Origin: Lachnospiraceae bacterium | GTDB lineage: Bacteria; Bacillota; Clostridia; Lachnospirales; Lachnospiraceae | Length of the DNA stretch: 64,000 nt | Reading direction: 5' to 3' | Assembly: GCA_017461725.1 (NCBI GenBank) | Contig: JAFTXG010000004.1 | Coordinates: forward strand, 1 to 64,000 | Part shown: one piece after another, positions 35,185 to 44,290 of the stretch | How positions within the stretch are numbered: the stretch's first letter is position 1 | Layout of the letters: each line of letters opens with the position of its first letter | The notes under the pieces: model-generated | The model's input: only the letters and a program-made list of their open reading frames with translations | What the model was told of the DNA's origin: nothing | Database searches by the model: none | Position numbers and translations under genes: made by a program

Positions 35185-37296
35185 TTAAAAATCATCCAGT
35201 GTGTATACCTTATCCGGAACAACCATCGCTCCCGGCTCCAGTGTACCGTTTGACTGTCTGGTCTTATCGTTAAAAATAACCAGCGGTGCGATCCACTCCT
35301 CCTCAAAGGTGTAGCTGTAAGTACCGTCTGCCTCCTTCACCATCTCCACACCGGGCCATGACCGATTTGACTTCACGGAACTGTAGGTGGATTCATCGTA
35401 GACATACGCATAGAGCGTGTCATCCCAGCCCTCCGGCTTCTCAAAGTAGATCTTTGTGCCTGCCGCGATGGGCTGCTGCTTTTTGAACACATAAGTCACA
35501 TTGGTTACATTTCCGGCTGCATTTTCTCCGTGAAGGGTGATGCTGATCTCCGCATCCTCCTCCAGAATATTTTCCAGCAGCAGAGCGGTATTATCAGTGT
35601 ACTCCACCGCAGGTGTGCCGTCCACAGCGTAAGTCGCCTTGACACAGTTCTCTGCTCTCAGGGTGACCAGCAGTGTTTCTCCCTTGAAGGAGCCCTTCGT
35701 ATCATCCTCCACCTTCACCACGGGAGCTGCCTCCAGCTCCAGATATCCTTCATTATAAAGGAAAGCAACACCCTTGGCCTTGATGGTTCCGGTCAGAATA
35801 CCATTTTTTACCGTGAAGGTTTCTGTCTCATCCACACGGTTTACAAACTCGCCGTCCTCGACACCCACCCTCATCTCAACAGTATAGTCGGAGTTGGTCA
35901 CATTGATCAGGAAAAGGCCCTTGGTTCCCCGCTCAATCACCAGCACATCTCTGGTGTCCTCGTCGGGATTCACTAGTTTCTCGTCCAGCCCCACCATGGC
36001 ATTGCGGAAACGGTTCGCCGCCACCACAATGGGGTCCTTATACAGGTCATCGCCAACCATACCGATGCGGTTGAAGGTTCCCCAGATATCGGAGGTGGAT
36101 GCACCGTAAGGTCTGGAGAAGAACAGCGGTGTGCCCTCACCTCGGGCCGCGATGATCGCGTATGCCATCTTCACCTTATCTTCGTTCATGGTCCTTCCGG
36201 TAGAATTATCTCCCGTGTAATTATCGTGGGACTCCACCCAGGTCACCACATTTCCGTCTGCGTCACCGACCGCCAGATCACCCATGGTTCCGGCATAGAC
36301 CAGATTGTAATCAAACGCATTGCGGATGCGGCTGCCGTACTCGCTGGCAGTGGCTCCGCCCAGCTTCGCGATGTAATCCTCGATGCGCTCGCCGCCGTCC
36401 TGCAAAACCTCTCCGTAGACAAACAATTCATCGGCGCGATCCACCTCCGTGGTCACCCGGTCCCAGAAATTATTGGGCAGGGAGGGATCATCCTGAGGGT
36501 CATCGGCAAGACCGATGTGCTTTGCGGTATCGTAGCGAAAGCCGTCCGCACCGCAGGCAATACAGTCATTCAAGAACGCGATAAAGTAATCCTGAAATGC
36601 GGGATCCTCGGTGTTTACGTCGTACAGGCCTCCCACCGCCCAGAGCGTTCTCTGCTCATCGTCGGTGTAATCGGTGATGGTCGTGAGACCGTTGGTGTGG
36701 TAGAGATTGTCCAGACCGCCGACTGCATCCAGCAGGCTCTCGGAGATCGCCTCGGTGGTGGTCGTCGTATGGTTTGGCGCAACGTCCACGATCACCTTGA
36801 TGCCCAGCTCCTCCGCTTTCGCACACATGGAGATAAACTCATCCCGGGTGCCCAGCTGGTAATTGCCGATGGTCCAGTCGGTGGGCTGGTAGTGGTAGTA
36901 CCACTTGCCCTCACCGTAGAGCTCCATGCCGGCATTGCCGCCGTCGTAGCAGGCATTGATCGGCGAGGTCTGAATCGCAGAGTAACCGGCAAGGGCAATA
37001 TCCTCCAGGGACTCCTCAATGGTCTTAAAGGACCAGGAGAAGCAGTGAAGGATGGTGCCGTCCGCCACATCGTCAGTCAGTCCGTAAGGATTGTCAGACA
37101 GCTGTGCACTGGGGCCCGGCTCGTTGGGCTTCGGCGCCTCGGTGGGTGCTGCGGTTCCCGTCCCGGCAGTTGCCTCGGTCACCGTTCCGGGCTGTCCTTC
37201 CGTTCCGGCAGGCATATCTGTACCCTGCCTGCATCCGGCGAACATGGTCACCAGCATGATCAGTGTCAATATTAGTGCAGTTAGTTTTTTGTTCAT
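35185..37296 (-). CDS. Secreted GH13 alpha-amylase lipoprotein with C-terminal starch-binding module
   Basis: The 703-residue protein has a lipoprotein signal (MLVTMFAGC) and a Thr/Ala/Pro-rich linker, so it is anchored outside the cell. The GH13 barrel shows VIVDVAPNHT (region I), GADGFRYDTAKHIGL with the nucleophile aspartate (II), FVYGEVLQ with the acid/base glutamate (III) and WVESHDNY (IV). The opening ILHCFSWSFKTIEESLEDIALAGYSAIQTSPI is typical of bacterial alpha-amylases. The C-terminal 90 residues (KIYFEKPEGWDDTLYAYVYDES up to the end) look like a CBM26 starch-binding module. The enzyme would degrade starch at the surface. A GGGGGA site precedes the ATG. It is next to the AlbA_2 gene but transcribed toward it, so it is probably a separate unit. 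Confidence 0.93.
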   Translation of the reverse strand: MNKKLTALILTLIMLVTMFAGCRQGTDMPAGTEGQPGTVTEATAGTGTAAPTEAPKPNEPGPSAQLSDNPYGLTDDVADGTILHCFSWSFKTIEESLEDIALAGYSAIQTSPINACYDGGNAGMELYGEGKWYYHYQPTDWTIGNYQLGTRDEFISMCAKAEELGIKVIVDVAPNHTTTTTEAISESLLDAVGGLDNLYHTNGLTTITDYTDDEQRTLWAVGGLYDVNTEDPAFQDYFIAFLNDCIACGADGFRYDTAKHIGLADDPQDDPSLPNNFWDRVTTEVDRADELFVYGEVLQDGGERIEDYIAKLGGATASEYGSRIRNAFDYNLVYAGTMGDLAVGDADGNVVTWVESHDNYTGDNSTGRTMNEDKVKMAYAIIAARGEGTPLFFSRPYGASTSDIWGTFNRIGMVGDDLYKDPIVVAANRFRNAMVGLDEKLVNPDEDTRDVLVIERGTKGLFLINVTNSDYTVEMRVGVEDGEFVNRVDETETFTVKNGILTGTIKAKGVAFLYNEGYLELEAAPVVKVEDDTKGSFKGETLLVTLRAENCVKATYAVDGTPAVEYTDNTALLLENILEEDAEISITLHGENAAGNVTNVTYVFKKQQPIAAGTKIYFEKPEGWDDTLYAYVYDESTYSSVKSNRSWPGVEMVKEADGTYSYTFEEEWIAPLVIFNDKTRQSNGTLEPGAMVVPDKVYTLDDF

Positions 37297-37481
37297 AAAT
37301 CGATCCCCCGTTTTACTGTCCCGACACCGCGAAACCGGTGCCGCAATTATCTGTATAGTAGCATAATCTCCGTCAACGTGTCAATCCTGTGCAGCGGAGG
37401 CTGTGTTTGCAAATTTTTATTGATTTTTTTCTCATATACTGGTATTCTACTAGAAAAACATTAATAAAGAAGGACATCACT

Positions 37482-38591
37482 ATGATTATCGGATTACCCA
37501 AAGAGATTAAAAATAATGAGTTTCGCGTGGGACTGACCCCCGGAAATGTCAGCGATTACGTTCAGGCAGGCCACACCGTTCTGGTGGAAAAAGGTGCAGG
37601 TATCGGCTCCGGCTACACCGACGAGGAGTATGCGCAGGCAGGCGCGACCCTGGTGGACAGCCCTAAGGCCGCATGGGACGCTGACATGGTGGTCAAGGTT
37701 AAGGAACCTGTGACCGGCGAATACAAATATTTCCATGAGGGAATGATTCTGTACACCTACCTTCATCTGGCAGACAACGAGCCGCTGACCCGCGAGCTGC
37801 TGAACCGCAAGGTGAAGGCTGTGGCCTATGAGACCATCGTCGGACCGAAGAACGGTCTGCCCTGTCTTGCACCCATGAGCCATATCGCAGGCCGCCTGTC
37901 CATTCAGGAGGGTGCCAAGTATCTGGAGAAGACCTACGGCGGACGCGGCGTGCTGCTGTCCGGCGTTCCCGGTGTTTCCTGCGGCAAGGTAGTCGTCCTC
38001 GGCGGCGGCAATGTGGGCACCAACGCCTGCAAGGTAGCCCTCGGTCTGGGCGCTGACGTGACGGTTCTTGATATCAATCTGGAGCGTCTCGGCTATCTGG
38101 ACGATCTGTTCTTCCCTCAGATCACCACCCTCTACGCCAGCCGAGGAAATATCCTGGCGGCCATCAAGGACGCTGACCTGGTCATCGGTGCCGTTCTGGT
38201 ACCCGGTGCCATCGCACCCAAGCTGATCAGGAAAGAGGACTTAAAGCTGATGAAGCCCGGCGCGGTGATTGTTGACGTGGCCATCGATCAAGGCGGAAAC
38301 GCTGAGACCAGCCATGCGACCACCCACGACGATCCCATCTACGAGGTGGATGGTGTCATCCACTACTGCGTGGCAAATATGCCCGGTGCAGTTGCCCGCA
38401 CCTCCACTCAGGCACTGACCAACGCCACCCTCCCCTACGGTCTGCAGATCGCTGCCAAGGGTGTGGAGAAAGCCTGCGCGGCAGACAAGGGCCTGCTGGA
38501 AGGCTTAAACTGCTATGACGGAAAGTGCACCTACCAGGGCGTTGCCGAGGCATTCGGTCTGGAGTATACTGATCCGAAGGGACTGTTTTGA
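37482..38591 (+). CDS. ald: Alanine dehydrogenase
   Basis: The 369-residue enzyme reversibly deaminates L-alanine to pyruvate and ammonia with NAD. The start [44 protein letters not shown] is that of alanine dehydrogenases, followed by the pyruvate-site region [27 protein letters not shown] and [33 protein letters not shown], and the Rossmann dinucleotide motif [23 protein letters not shown]. The ATG at 37482 has AAGGA upstream, and the total length is usual for the family. It is a lone plus-strand gene. It may serve alanine overflow or nitrogen balance during sugar fermentation. Confidence 0.95.
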   Translation: MIIGLPKEIKNNEFRVGLTPGNVSDYVQAGHTVLVEKGAGIGSGYTDEEYAQAGATLVDSPKAAWDADMVVKVKEPVTGEYKYFHEGMILYTYLHLADNEPLTRELLNRKVKAVAYETIVGPKNGLPCLAPMSHIAGRLSIQEGAKYLEKTYGGRGVLLSGVPGVSCGKVVVLGGGNVGTNACKVALGLGADVTVLDINLERLGYLDDLFFPQITTLYASRGNILAAIKDADLVIGAVLVPGAIAPKLIRKEDLKLMKPGAVIVDVAIDQGGNAETSHATTHDDPIYEVDGVIHYCVANMPGAVARTSTQALTNATLPYGLQIAAKGVEKACAADKGLLEGLNCYDGKCTYQGVAEAFGLEYTDPKGLF

Positions 38592-38605
38592 CCATACATC
38601 AAGCT

Positions 38606-38733
38606 GCTGTGAAAAAACGGCTGCATAATTTCAACTAACAGAGGCTACATAGAATAAACGGGGCGAGAGCATGTTTCTCGGGTTTATTCTATGTAGCCTC
38701 TTACACGTTCAAATCAGTGCCGTTTTTCACAGC
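38606..38733. repeat. Nested inverted repeats between ald and GH79-like genes (terminator or MITE-like)
   Basis: The inner repeat is a perfect 19-base stem, 38641-38659 pairing with 38682-38700 (GAGGCTACATAGAATAAAC and its complement), with a further small CGAGA/TCTCG stem inside. An outer repeat, GCTGTGAAAAAACGGC with GCCGTTTTTCACAGC (38606-38621 and 38719-38733), flanks it. It lies between convergent genes and so may be a bidirectional terminator, but the outer arms also look like terminal inverted repeats of a small element. Confidence 0.75.
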
Positions 38734-38746
38734 TCCATTTTTGTAT

Positions 38747-40243
38747 TTACAGAACGATAAACGTACAGGTCGCCGGTGCCAGCTCTACCTTTCCGGCCGC
38801 AGCCTTCGCCGGTGCCAGCTCGGGCAGCTCATCATTCTCACCCAGTACCAGTTCCTTGCCATTGAGCTTCATGACCGGTGCGCGCAGTCCATCGGCACTC
38901 AGCACATACAGCTCGCCATCCTTAGGCAGCTCCACGGTGGTCACATCGGTCAGGGAGTTGTTGATCACCAGATAAACCACGCCGTCCCTGCCTTCCTTGC
39001 GGGAATGAGCGTACACATGAGCGCCCTCCACCACGGGAACTTCGGTATCGTAAACGGTAGTACCCATCAACCTCTGCCACAGCAGTACCGCGAAGTAGTT
39101 GGGACGGGGAACGAAAGTTCCATGCTTTAAGAATCCGTAATCGGAGGAAGCCAGGGTGTTGTGGAAGATCACACCGTCGGTGACGGTGGCGAAATCGCCC
39201 AGCTCGTTCAGGGTGCGGAACACATCCAGGTAAGTGGATGCCCAGGTATCTCCACCGCCGCCTGCGTCACCGGACTCGGTCACCCACATCTCTCCGCCGG
39301 GGCAATACTTGTCGCGGTAGGGAGCAAACGCGCGCGCACATGCTCCCGCCATCGCCAGATAAGATTCACTGGTCGCCTGGCCGGGCTGCCAGTGCGCATT
39401 GGGCATCACGGATGCCAGACGCTCAGAAATACCGTTATAGTAATGATAGCTGAACACATCCACCTTCTCGGTGCAGCCGTCCATCAGATCGCCGGTGGTG
39501 CAGCTGGGCATGATATCACCGATTCCTGCTCCTCCCTTATCGTTGGGTCCCATCTGAATCGCAGATGCGTCGGTGGTGCAGGGGCCTACAACCAAACAGT
39601 CAGGGTAATTCTTCCGCACCCACGCGTGGAACAGATCCTGATCGCGGCGGAAATGTGCGGGGGTGTAACCTTTAGGGAAACCGGTCATCTCCATCATGTT
39701 GGGCTCGTTGGTAAACTCAACTGCGCTGATCGGAACACCGTGCTCGGTGCTCAGGGCAAAGATCTTCTCTGCCTGGCTGGGATTCCAGGGCTCGTCAGCG
39801 GAGTGAAGGCCCTCGCAGTTTGCCACGGAAATCAGCAGCTTTGCGCCCACTGCCTTCACAAAATCCAACAGGCTGATCCACTGCTCCTTCTTCAGAACGT
39901 TCTGGTAACCCTCCGGCGCGCCGGTGTTGTCAAAGTCGTAGTAGGTCTTGGTGGCCCAGGTGCCGGACACGCGCACCCACACGGGGCCGAACTCCTTCGC
40001 CAGCTTCAGCAGGCGGGGATTCTTCGTGTCGATCGGATCGTACCACTGCATCAGGCCGGCCATCTCGTGGAAGCCCTTGATGGGAGGAAACGCCTCGGTG
40101 CCTGCGATCTGCTCAGGGGTGTAAGCCTTCCAGAAAGTGCCGCCGGTAACCTCGGTCATCTCCACGTTGTAGGACATGAGGCAAGGGTTCACAGTGCGAA
40201 GCTCCTTCAGCGCTTCGGGGTTCAATTTTACAAATTGTGCCAT
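38747..40243 (-). CDS. GH79-like (clan GH-A) glycosidase, possibly beta-glucuronidase
   Basis: The 498-residue protein has clan A glycosidase features: the acid/base glutamate after asparagine in ISAVEFTNEPNMMEM, and a nucleophile glutamate in GGEMWVTESGDAGGGG. The region VWVRVSGTWATKTYYDFD and the heparanase-like VVGPCTTDAS and FSYHYYNG fit the GH79 family of beta-glucuronidases and heparanase relatives. It has no signal peptide. It could release glucuronic acid from oligosaccharides, which would fit the KDG route in this window, but the family call is by pattern only. AAAGGAG precedes the ATG. Confidence 0.72.
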   Translation of the reverse strand: MAQFVKLNPEALKELRTVNPCLMSYNVEMTEVTGGTFWKAYTPEQIAGTEAFPPIKGFHEMAGLMQWYDPIDTKNPRLLKLAKEFGPVWVRVSGTWATKTYYDFDNTGAPEGYQNVLKKEQWISLLDFVKAVGAKLLISVANCEGLHSADEPWNPSQAEKIFALSTEHGVPISAVEFTNEPNMMEMTGFPKGYTPAHFRRDQDLFHAWVRKNYPDCLVVGPCTTDASAIQMGPNDKGGAGIGDIMPSCTTGDLMDGCTEKVDVFSYHYYNGISERLASVMPNAHWQPGQATSESYLAMAGACARAFAPYRDKYCPGGEMWVTESGDAGGGGDTWASTYLDVFRTLNELGDFATVTDGVIFHNTLASSDYGFLKHGTFVPRPNYFAVLLWQRLMGTTVYDTEVPVVEGAHVYAHSRKEGRDGVVYLVINNSLTDVTTVELPKDGELYVLSADGLRAPVMKLNGKELVLGENDELPELAPAKAAAGKVELAPATCTFIVL

Positions 40244-40332
40244 GTTCGTACTCCTTTTACTATATTCTCGTGCAGATTGATACGTACATTATAACATAAG
40301 ACAACGTGTTTAGATAGCCTTTTTCTCGGTTT

Positions 40333-41670
40333 TTACGGTGTCAGTCGATGAACATCTCTCGGAAACAGCGTCGAATACCGCACATTGTCCTGCATGAGCA
40401 ATCTGGATGTGAGGCGTTCCAAGCCCATGCCCATTCCACCATGGGGCGGTATACCATGCTTATGCATCATCAGATAGCTCTCAAATGCATCAGGATCCAT
40501 TCCGCGTGCAATGATTTTCTCCATCTGCTGCCGATATCCGTGTATCCGCTGTCCGCCGGTTGTAATTTCCAGTCCGCGGAACAATAGGTCAAAACTCAAA
40601 GTGTCCTCTGGATTTTCCGAGTCATCCATCGCATAAAACGGTCTCTTTTTACTTGGATAATGGGTGACAAACACAAATTCACTTTCGAACTTTTTCATCA
40701 CCAGCTCGCTGAGTAGCTTTTCTTCTTCCGGTTCAAAGTCCTCATAGTCACGGATGGGGCGATTACATTCCCTCGCTATCCATTCCTTCGCCTCGCTGAA
40801 TCGAATCGCCGGAATTTCCTCAATCTCGGGCAGAGTGGCGGACAGTAACTCCAGCTCATAAGCACAATGTTTCCTCAGCCACTCCATCACTGCCTTTAAC
40901 ATCTCCGTCTCCATCTGCATGATCTCCTCAAAGGTCTCAATATACCCCATCTCAAAATCGACTCCGGTGTATTCATTCAGATGTCTGGATGTGTCGTGCT
41001 TTTCCGCCCGAAACACCGGGCCAATCTCAAACACCCGCTCGTACACTCCTACCATCATTTGCTTATAAAACTGGGGACTCTGTGCGAGGTAAGCTTCCTT
41101 TCCGAAATAATCCAGTTTAAAAATATTCGCTCCGCCCTCAGCTCCGGCAAATACGATTTTCGGAGAATGTATCTCCGTAAAACCTTCCTTCGCAAAAAAA
41201 CTCCTCATTCCATCGGTGATGCCGTTCTGGATTTTGAAAATTGCACGTTCCTTATCATTCCGCAGGGTAATCGGACGATAATCCAGAAGCTTTTCCATAG
41301 AAGTGTTCATCTGTTTTCCATTAATCACGATTGGGCTAATCTCCTCAGGTTCGGTAAGCACCTCCACATCCAGCAAGTGCAGTTCGTAGCCGGTCCTTGA
41401 TCGTTCCTCCAATACTACCCTTGCGCGAATATTGCAACAACATTCCTCCTTCAATGTCTCCAGTGGGAAACTCGCCTCTTCCGCTGAATATATGCTTTGC
41501 ACCACCATCCTCGATGTTCTGAGCAGTACAAAAGCAAAGCCTTTCATCCTGCGAATTTTATATATACTGGCTTTTACATGGACTTCACCGCCAATGTATT
41601 TCCCCAGTTCTTCCGCATTTACATATTTCGTCTCTTTTATTCCTGTTATCATCTTCATCTCGATTTCCAT
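40333..41670 (-). CDS. Archaeal-type aspartyl-tRNA synthetase (possibly non-discriminating)
   Basis: The 445-residue class II synthetase attaches aspartate to tRNA. The N-terminal OB fold includes VHVKASIYKIRRMKGFAFVLLRTSRMVVQSIY, motif 2 is FEIGPVFRAEKHDTSRHLNEYTGVDFEM, and motif 3 is GMGMGLERLTSRLLM. The short length and lack of the long bacterial GAD insertion identify the archaeal/eukaryal AspRS branch, seen also in some Clostridia beside or instead of bacterial AspRS. These enzymes can be non-discriminating and supply Asp-tRNAAsn for amidation. The ATG at 41670 has AGGA five bases upstream. A structured leader with an attenuator and a short Asp-rich frame precede it. Confidence 0.88.
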   Translation of the reverse strand: MEIEMKMITGIKETKYVNAEELGKYIGGEVHVKASIYKIRRMKGFAFVLLRTSRMVVQSIYSAEEASFPLETLKEECCCNIRARVVLEERSRTGYELHLLDVEVLTEPEEISPIVINGKQMNTSMEKLLDYRPITLRNDKERAIFKIQNGITDGMRSFFAKEGFTEIHSPKIVFAGAEGGANIFKLDYFGKEAYLAQSPQFYKQMMVGVYERVFEIGPVFRAEKHDTSRHLNEYTGVDFEMGYIETFEEIMQMETEMLKAVMEWLRKHCAYELELLSATLPEIEEIPAIRFSEAKEWIARECNRPIRDYEDFEPEEEKLLSELVMKKFESEFVFVTHYPSKKRPFYAMDDSENPEDTLSFDLLFRGLEITTGGQRIHGYRQQMEKIIARGMDPDAFESYLMMHKHGIPPHGGMGMGLERLTSRLLMQDNVRYSTLFPRDVHRLTP

Positions 41671-41688
41671 TCCTATCCTATTGATTTC

Positions 41689-41739
41689 TCAGTCCTCATC
41701 CGTATAGAAATCCATAAAGGCATAATCTGTATGCCTCAT
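41689..41739 (-). CDS. Putative 16-residue leader peptide rich in aspartate
   Basis: ATG at 41739 opens the frame MRHTDYAFMDFYTDED, ending with TGA 18 bases before the aspartyl-tRNA synthetase start. Four of 16 residues are aspartate. AAAGG is ten bases upstream. It lies after the attenuator hairpin, so coupling to ribosome movement on the synthetase start is more likely than classical transcription attenuation. It may be chance. Confidence 0.35.
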   Translation of the reverse strand: MRHTDYAFMDFYTDED

Positions 41740-41759
41740 TCGATCACAACCTTTCAAAT

Positions 41760-41804
41760 AAAAAACAAGACCACGCCGGAAGGATAAATATCCAATGTGG
41801 TCCT
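41760..41804 (-). terminator. Attenuator/terminator in the aspartyl-tRNA synthetase leader
   Basis: On the minus strand AGGACCAC pairs with GTGGTCTT, with inner pairing, and is followed by GTTTTTTATTT. It sits about 90 bases before the synthetase start, so readthrough must be controlled. Confidence 0.75.
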
Positions 41805-41977
41805 GTAAATATCAAATATAGTTACACTTTCCACATAGGCACAACACGTTAAGCGTCTGCACCTATGAGGTCTCTCAAGATGCAAACGCTACCGATCGTC
41901 GTCCCTATTCAGCTTATTCACTGAAAGAAAGTTCATGGTTCGCTCCACTGTCGCCCATGGCGACGTTAATTATCGTT
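41805..41977 (-). ncRNA. Structured 5' leader of the aspartyl-tRNA synthetase gene, class not recognised
   Basis: From the predicted start near 41977 the RNA carries GTCGCC-ATG-GGCGAC, a longer stem ATAGGTGCA with TGTGCCTAT, and TTCACT with AGTGAA, before the attenuator. The T-box sequence (TGGNACCGCG) was looked for and is absent. The layout is that of a cis-acting sensor. Confidence 0.55.
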
Positions 41978-41983
41978 TAGTGA

Positions 41984-42012
41984 AATATAACACTCTCTGC
42001 AATGGTTGTCAA
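41984..42012 (-). promoter_or_regulatory. Strong promoter for the synthetase leader
   Basis: The minus strand reads TTGACA (42007-42012), 17 bases, TATATT (41984-41989): a near-consensus sigma-A promoter. Confidence 0.8.
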
Positions 42013-42165
42013 GATTATTTTCGAATCAGACAATACATTGCAGCCTTGCATTTTGAACAAAAAGATTCCATACTAACTTTCGTCTAAAATATGGCATTCG
42101 CCGATTTCTTTGCCAATCCATTACTTTCAAAGAAAACTATCACAAACACCGACTATTTTGAAAAC

Positions 42166-42355
42166 TTGATATACTTACCCTGGCAGCCGGGGGAACGTGC
42201 TTTCACCCGTTCCTAGTCTTGCGGAGGGAGCGATTCTTATAAGAAATAGCCGTCCTGTTCTCCACCAAAAGATCAAACGGCTATTCTTTGAGTAGTATAT
42301 TGACTTTATCCCGGGACAGGTGAGTTTCGGTCACCCTCCGGCTGTCTTGTTAAGT
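42166..42355 (-). ncRNA. Probable 6S-like regulatory RNA
   Basis: A rod-like RNA of about 190 bases. The ends pair (ATACTTA with TAAGTAT, then GACAGCCGG with CCGGCTGCC). A large central region carries one small hairpin on each side (GGTGA/TCACC and GAACG/CGTTC), and the apex is an 11-base stem AGAATAGCCGT with ACGGCTATTTCT. Length and shape fit 6S RNA, which binds RNA polymerase. It has its own promoter and no coding frame, and the next gene has a separate promoter. In Bacillus a 6S gene also lies near aspS, which is supportive. Another class of structured RNA cannot be excluded. Confidence 0.5.
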
Positions 42356-42358
42356 ATA

Positions 42359-42387
42359 TTCATAGATTAATCCTAAAAATCTGTCAA
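42359..42387 (-). promoter_or_regulatory. Promoter of the 6S-like RNA
   Basis: The minus strand reads TTGACA (42382-42387), 17 bases, TATGAA (42359-42364), just after the stop codon of the ABC gene. Confidence 0.65.
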
Positions 42388-42394
42388 CCAAATC

Positions 42395-44290
42395 TTATTC
42401 GTTCCCGCTTCCCAGCAGCTGCTGTTTATTAAACTGCAGCGTGTACAGCTGATAATATCTTCCCTTCTGTTTCAGCAGTTCCTGATGATTTCCCTGCTCC
42501 ACGATCACACCGTGGGACAACACAATAATATTGTCCGAATGCTGGATGGTGGACAGTCGGTGTGCCACGATCAGCATGGTGCCGATGTCCTTGATCTTCT
42601 CCAGGGAGTCCTGAATCAGGATCTCGGTCTCGGTGTCAATATTTGCCGTGGCCTCGTCCAGAATGATCACGGAAGGCTTGTGGATGATGGTGCGGGCGAA
42701 GCTTAAGAGCTGACGCTGTCCGGCGGAGAAGTTGTTTCCGCGCTCGCGGACCACCTCATCCAGGCCATTCTCCAGCTTGTTGATGAAGGAGTCCGCATTC
42801 ACGTAGCGGCAGGCCTCCATGACTTCCTCGTCGGTGATATTTTCCTCACGCAGAATGATATTGCTGCGGATGTCGCCAGAGAACAGGAATACGTCCTGCA
42901 GCATCTGGCCGAAGTGCCTGCGCAGGGAGGATATCTTGATCTTCCGGATATCGATGCCGTCGATCAAAATCTGCCCCTTCTGGATATCATAATTTCGGCA
43001 GATCAAGGAGAGAATAGTCGTCTTTCCGGAGCCGGTGGAGCCGACGAAGGCCACTGTCTGGCGGGGCTGTACGTGGAAGGATACGCCCTTCAGCACCCAC
43101 TCATCCGGCTTGTAAGCAAACCACACGTCCTTAAACTCGATCTCGCCCTTGATCTCATCCAGCTCGATGGCATCCTCCTCGTCCACCACCTCGGGCACCA
43201 TGTCCATGATGGTGAACATCTTCTCCGCGGAGGCGAAGGATCGCTGGAGCATATCAAACTGCTCCGCCAGAGTCTGGATCGGGTTGAAAAACTTGGATAT
43301 ATACATATAGAAGGTAACGATAACACCGGAGGTCATTGCCTGTCCGAAGATCACCTGATCCGCGATGTATCCCTTTCCGCCCATGTACAGCAGGCACATG
43401 ACGGAGGAAATGTAGAGCATGTATACCAGCGGTCTGAAGATACCGAACACGATCATACGGTTCCTCTTTGCCTTTTTCAGGTTATTGCTCTTCTCCAGGA
43501 AAGCCTCCATCTTGCGATCCTCCTGGTTGAAGATCTGGGTGATCTTCATGCCGGAGAGGTTTTCGGACAGGTAGGTGTTGATATCGGTGGTGGCATCGTT
43601 TACGCCGCGGTGAACCTTTCGGGAGAACTTTCGGAAGATCACCGTGAACAGTACCACGAAGGGCACAAAGCACAGCACCATCAGGGTCAGCGCGTAGTTC
43701 AGCATCAGCATGGCACCCAGCACACCGAAGATGACCATCACATTCTTCACCAGCGTGACCAGAATGTTGGTAAACATGTAAGAGATGGCGTTGGGGTCAT
43801 TGCTGACACGTGTCACCAGCTTTCCGACCGGGATATTGTTTAACTGCTCGTGGGACAGATTCTCAATATGGGTGAACATATCCTGACGCAGTGCAGACAG
43901 GATTTTCTGTCCGGTGGTCTGCAGGATCATGGCCTGCAGATAGGTGCAGATCAGGCTGACGATCAGGATGCCTGCATAGACTGCCACCACGGAGAACAGA
44001 TAGCTCAGCTCGAACTTCCCCTTCACGGTCTCCTCAATGTGACCGATGAGCAGAGGGGAAACCAGGTCGTACACGGTGGAGATCAGCATAATCACCAGTA
44101 CCGCTGCAAACTGCTTCCAGTAAGGCTTTGCGTACTGAAGGAGCCGCCCGGTGATCTCCTTGTCCGACATGTGGCGCTCAAACTCTTTCGTCTCTTTACT
44201 TTTCTTTTCTAGAACATATGCCGCCAGAAAGATGACGGTAAAGGTGCCGATAATGGCACCGACGATAATGATCGGTAAAAACTCAGCCAT
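42395..44290 (-). CDS. ABC exporter half-transporter with canonical ATPase site
   Basis: About 631 residues from ATG at 44290 (GGAGGAG upstream), overlapping the stop of the upstream ABC gene by eight bases. An N-terminal membrane domain of six helices, preceded by one extra helix (MAEFLPIIIVGAIIGTFTVIFLAAYVLE), is followed by the ATPase domain with Walker A VGSTGSGKTT, signature FSAGQRQLL, Walker B VIILDEATANID and the switch histidine in VAHRLST. The catalytic glutamate is present. It should form a heterodimer with the product of 44283-46064, exporting drugs, lipids or peptides. The exact substrate is unknown. Confidence 0.92.
   Translation of the reverse strand: MAEFLPIIIVGAIIGTFTVIFLAAYVLEKKSKETKEFERHMSDKEITGRLLQYAKPYWKQFAAVLVIMLISTVYDLVSPLLIGHIEETVKGKFELSYLFSVVAVYAGILIVSLICTYLQAMILQTTGQKILSALRQDMFTHIENLSHEQLNNIPVGKLVTRVSNDPNAISYMFTNILVTLVKNVMVIFGVLGAMLMLNYALTLMVLCFVPFVVLFTVIFRKFSRKVHRGVNDATTDINTYLSENLSGMKITQIFNQEDRKMEAFLEKSNNLKKAKRNRMIVFGIFRPLVYMLYISSVMCLLYMGGKGYIADQVIFGQAMTSGVIVTFYMYISKFFNPIQTLAEQFDMLQRSFASAEKMFTIMDMVPEVVDEEDAIELDEIKGEIEFKDVWFAYKPDEWVLKGVSFHVQPRQTVAFVGSTGSGKTTILSLICRNYDIQKGQILIDGIDIRKIKISSLRRHFGQMLQDVFLFSGDIRSNIILREENITDEEVMEACRYVNADSFINKLENGLDEVVRERGNNFSAGQRQLLSFARTIIHKPSVIILDEATANIDTETEILIQDSLEKIKDIGTMLIVAHRLSTIQHSDNIIVLSHGVIVEQGNHQELLKQKGRYYQLYTLQFNKQQLLGSGNE

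Noticed and set aside
36226..37275. A 349-codon plus-strand open frame
   Set aside because: Antisense shadow of the GH13 amylase; the amylase has a signal peptide and all catalytic regions.
41805..41977. T-box riboswitch before the tRNA synthetase
   Set aside because: The conserved TGGNACCGCG bulge was looked for and is absent, so I only call a structured leader.
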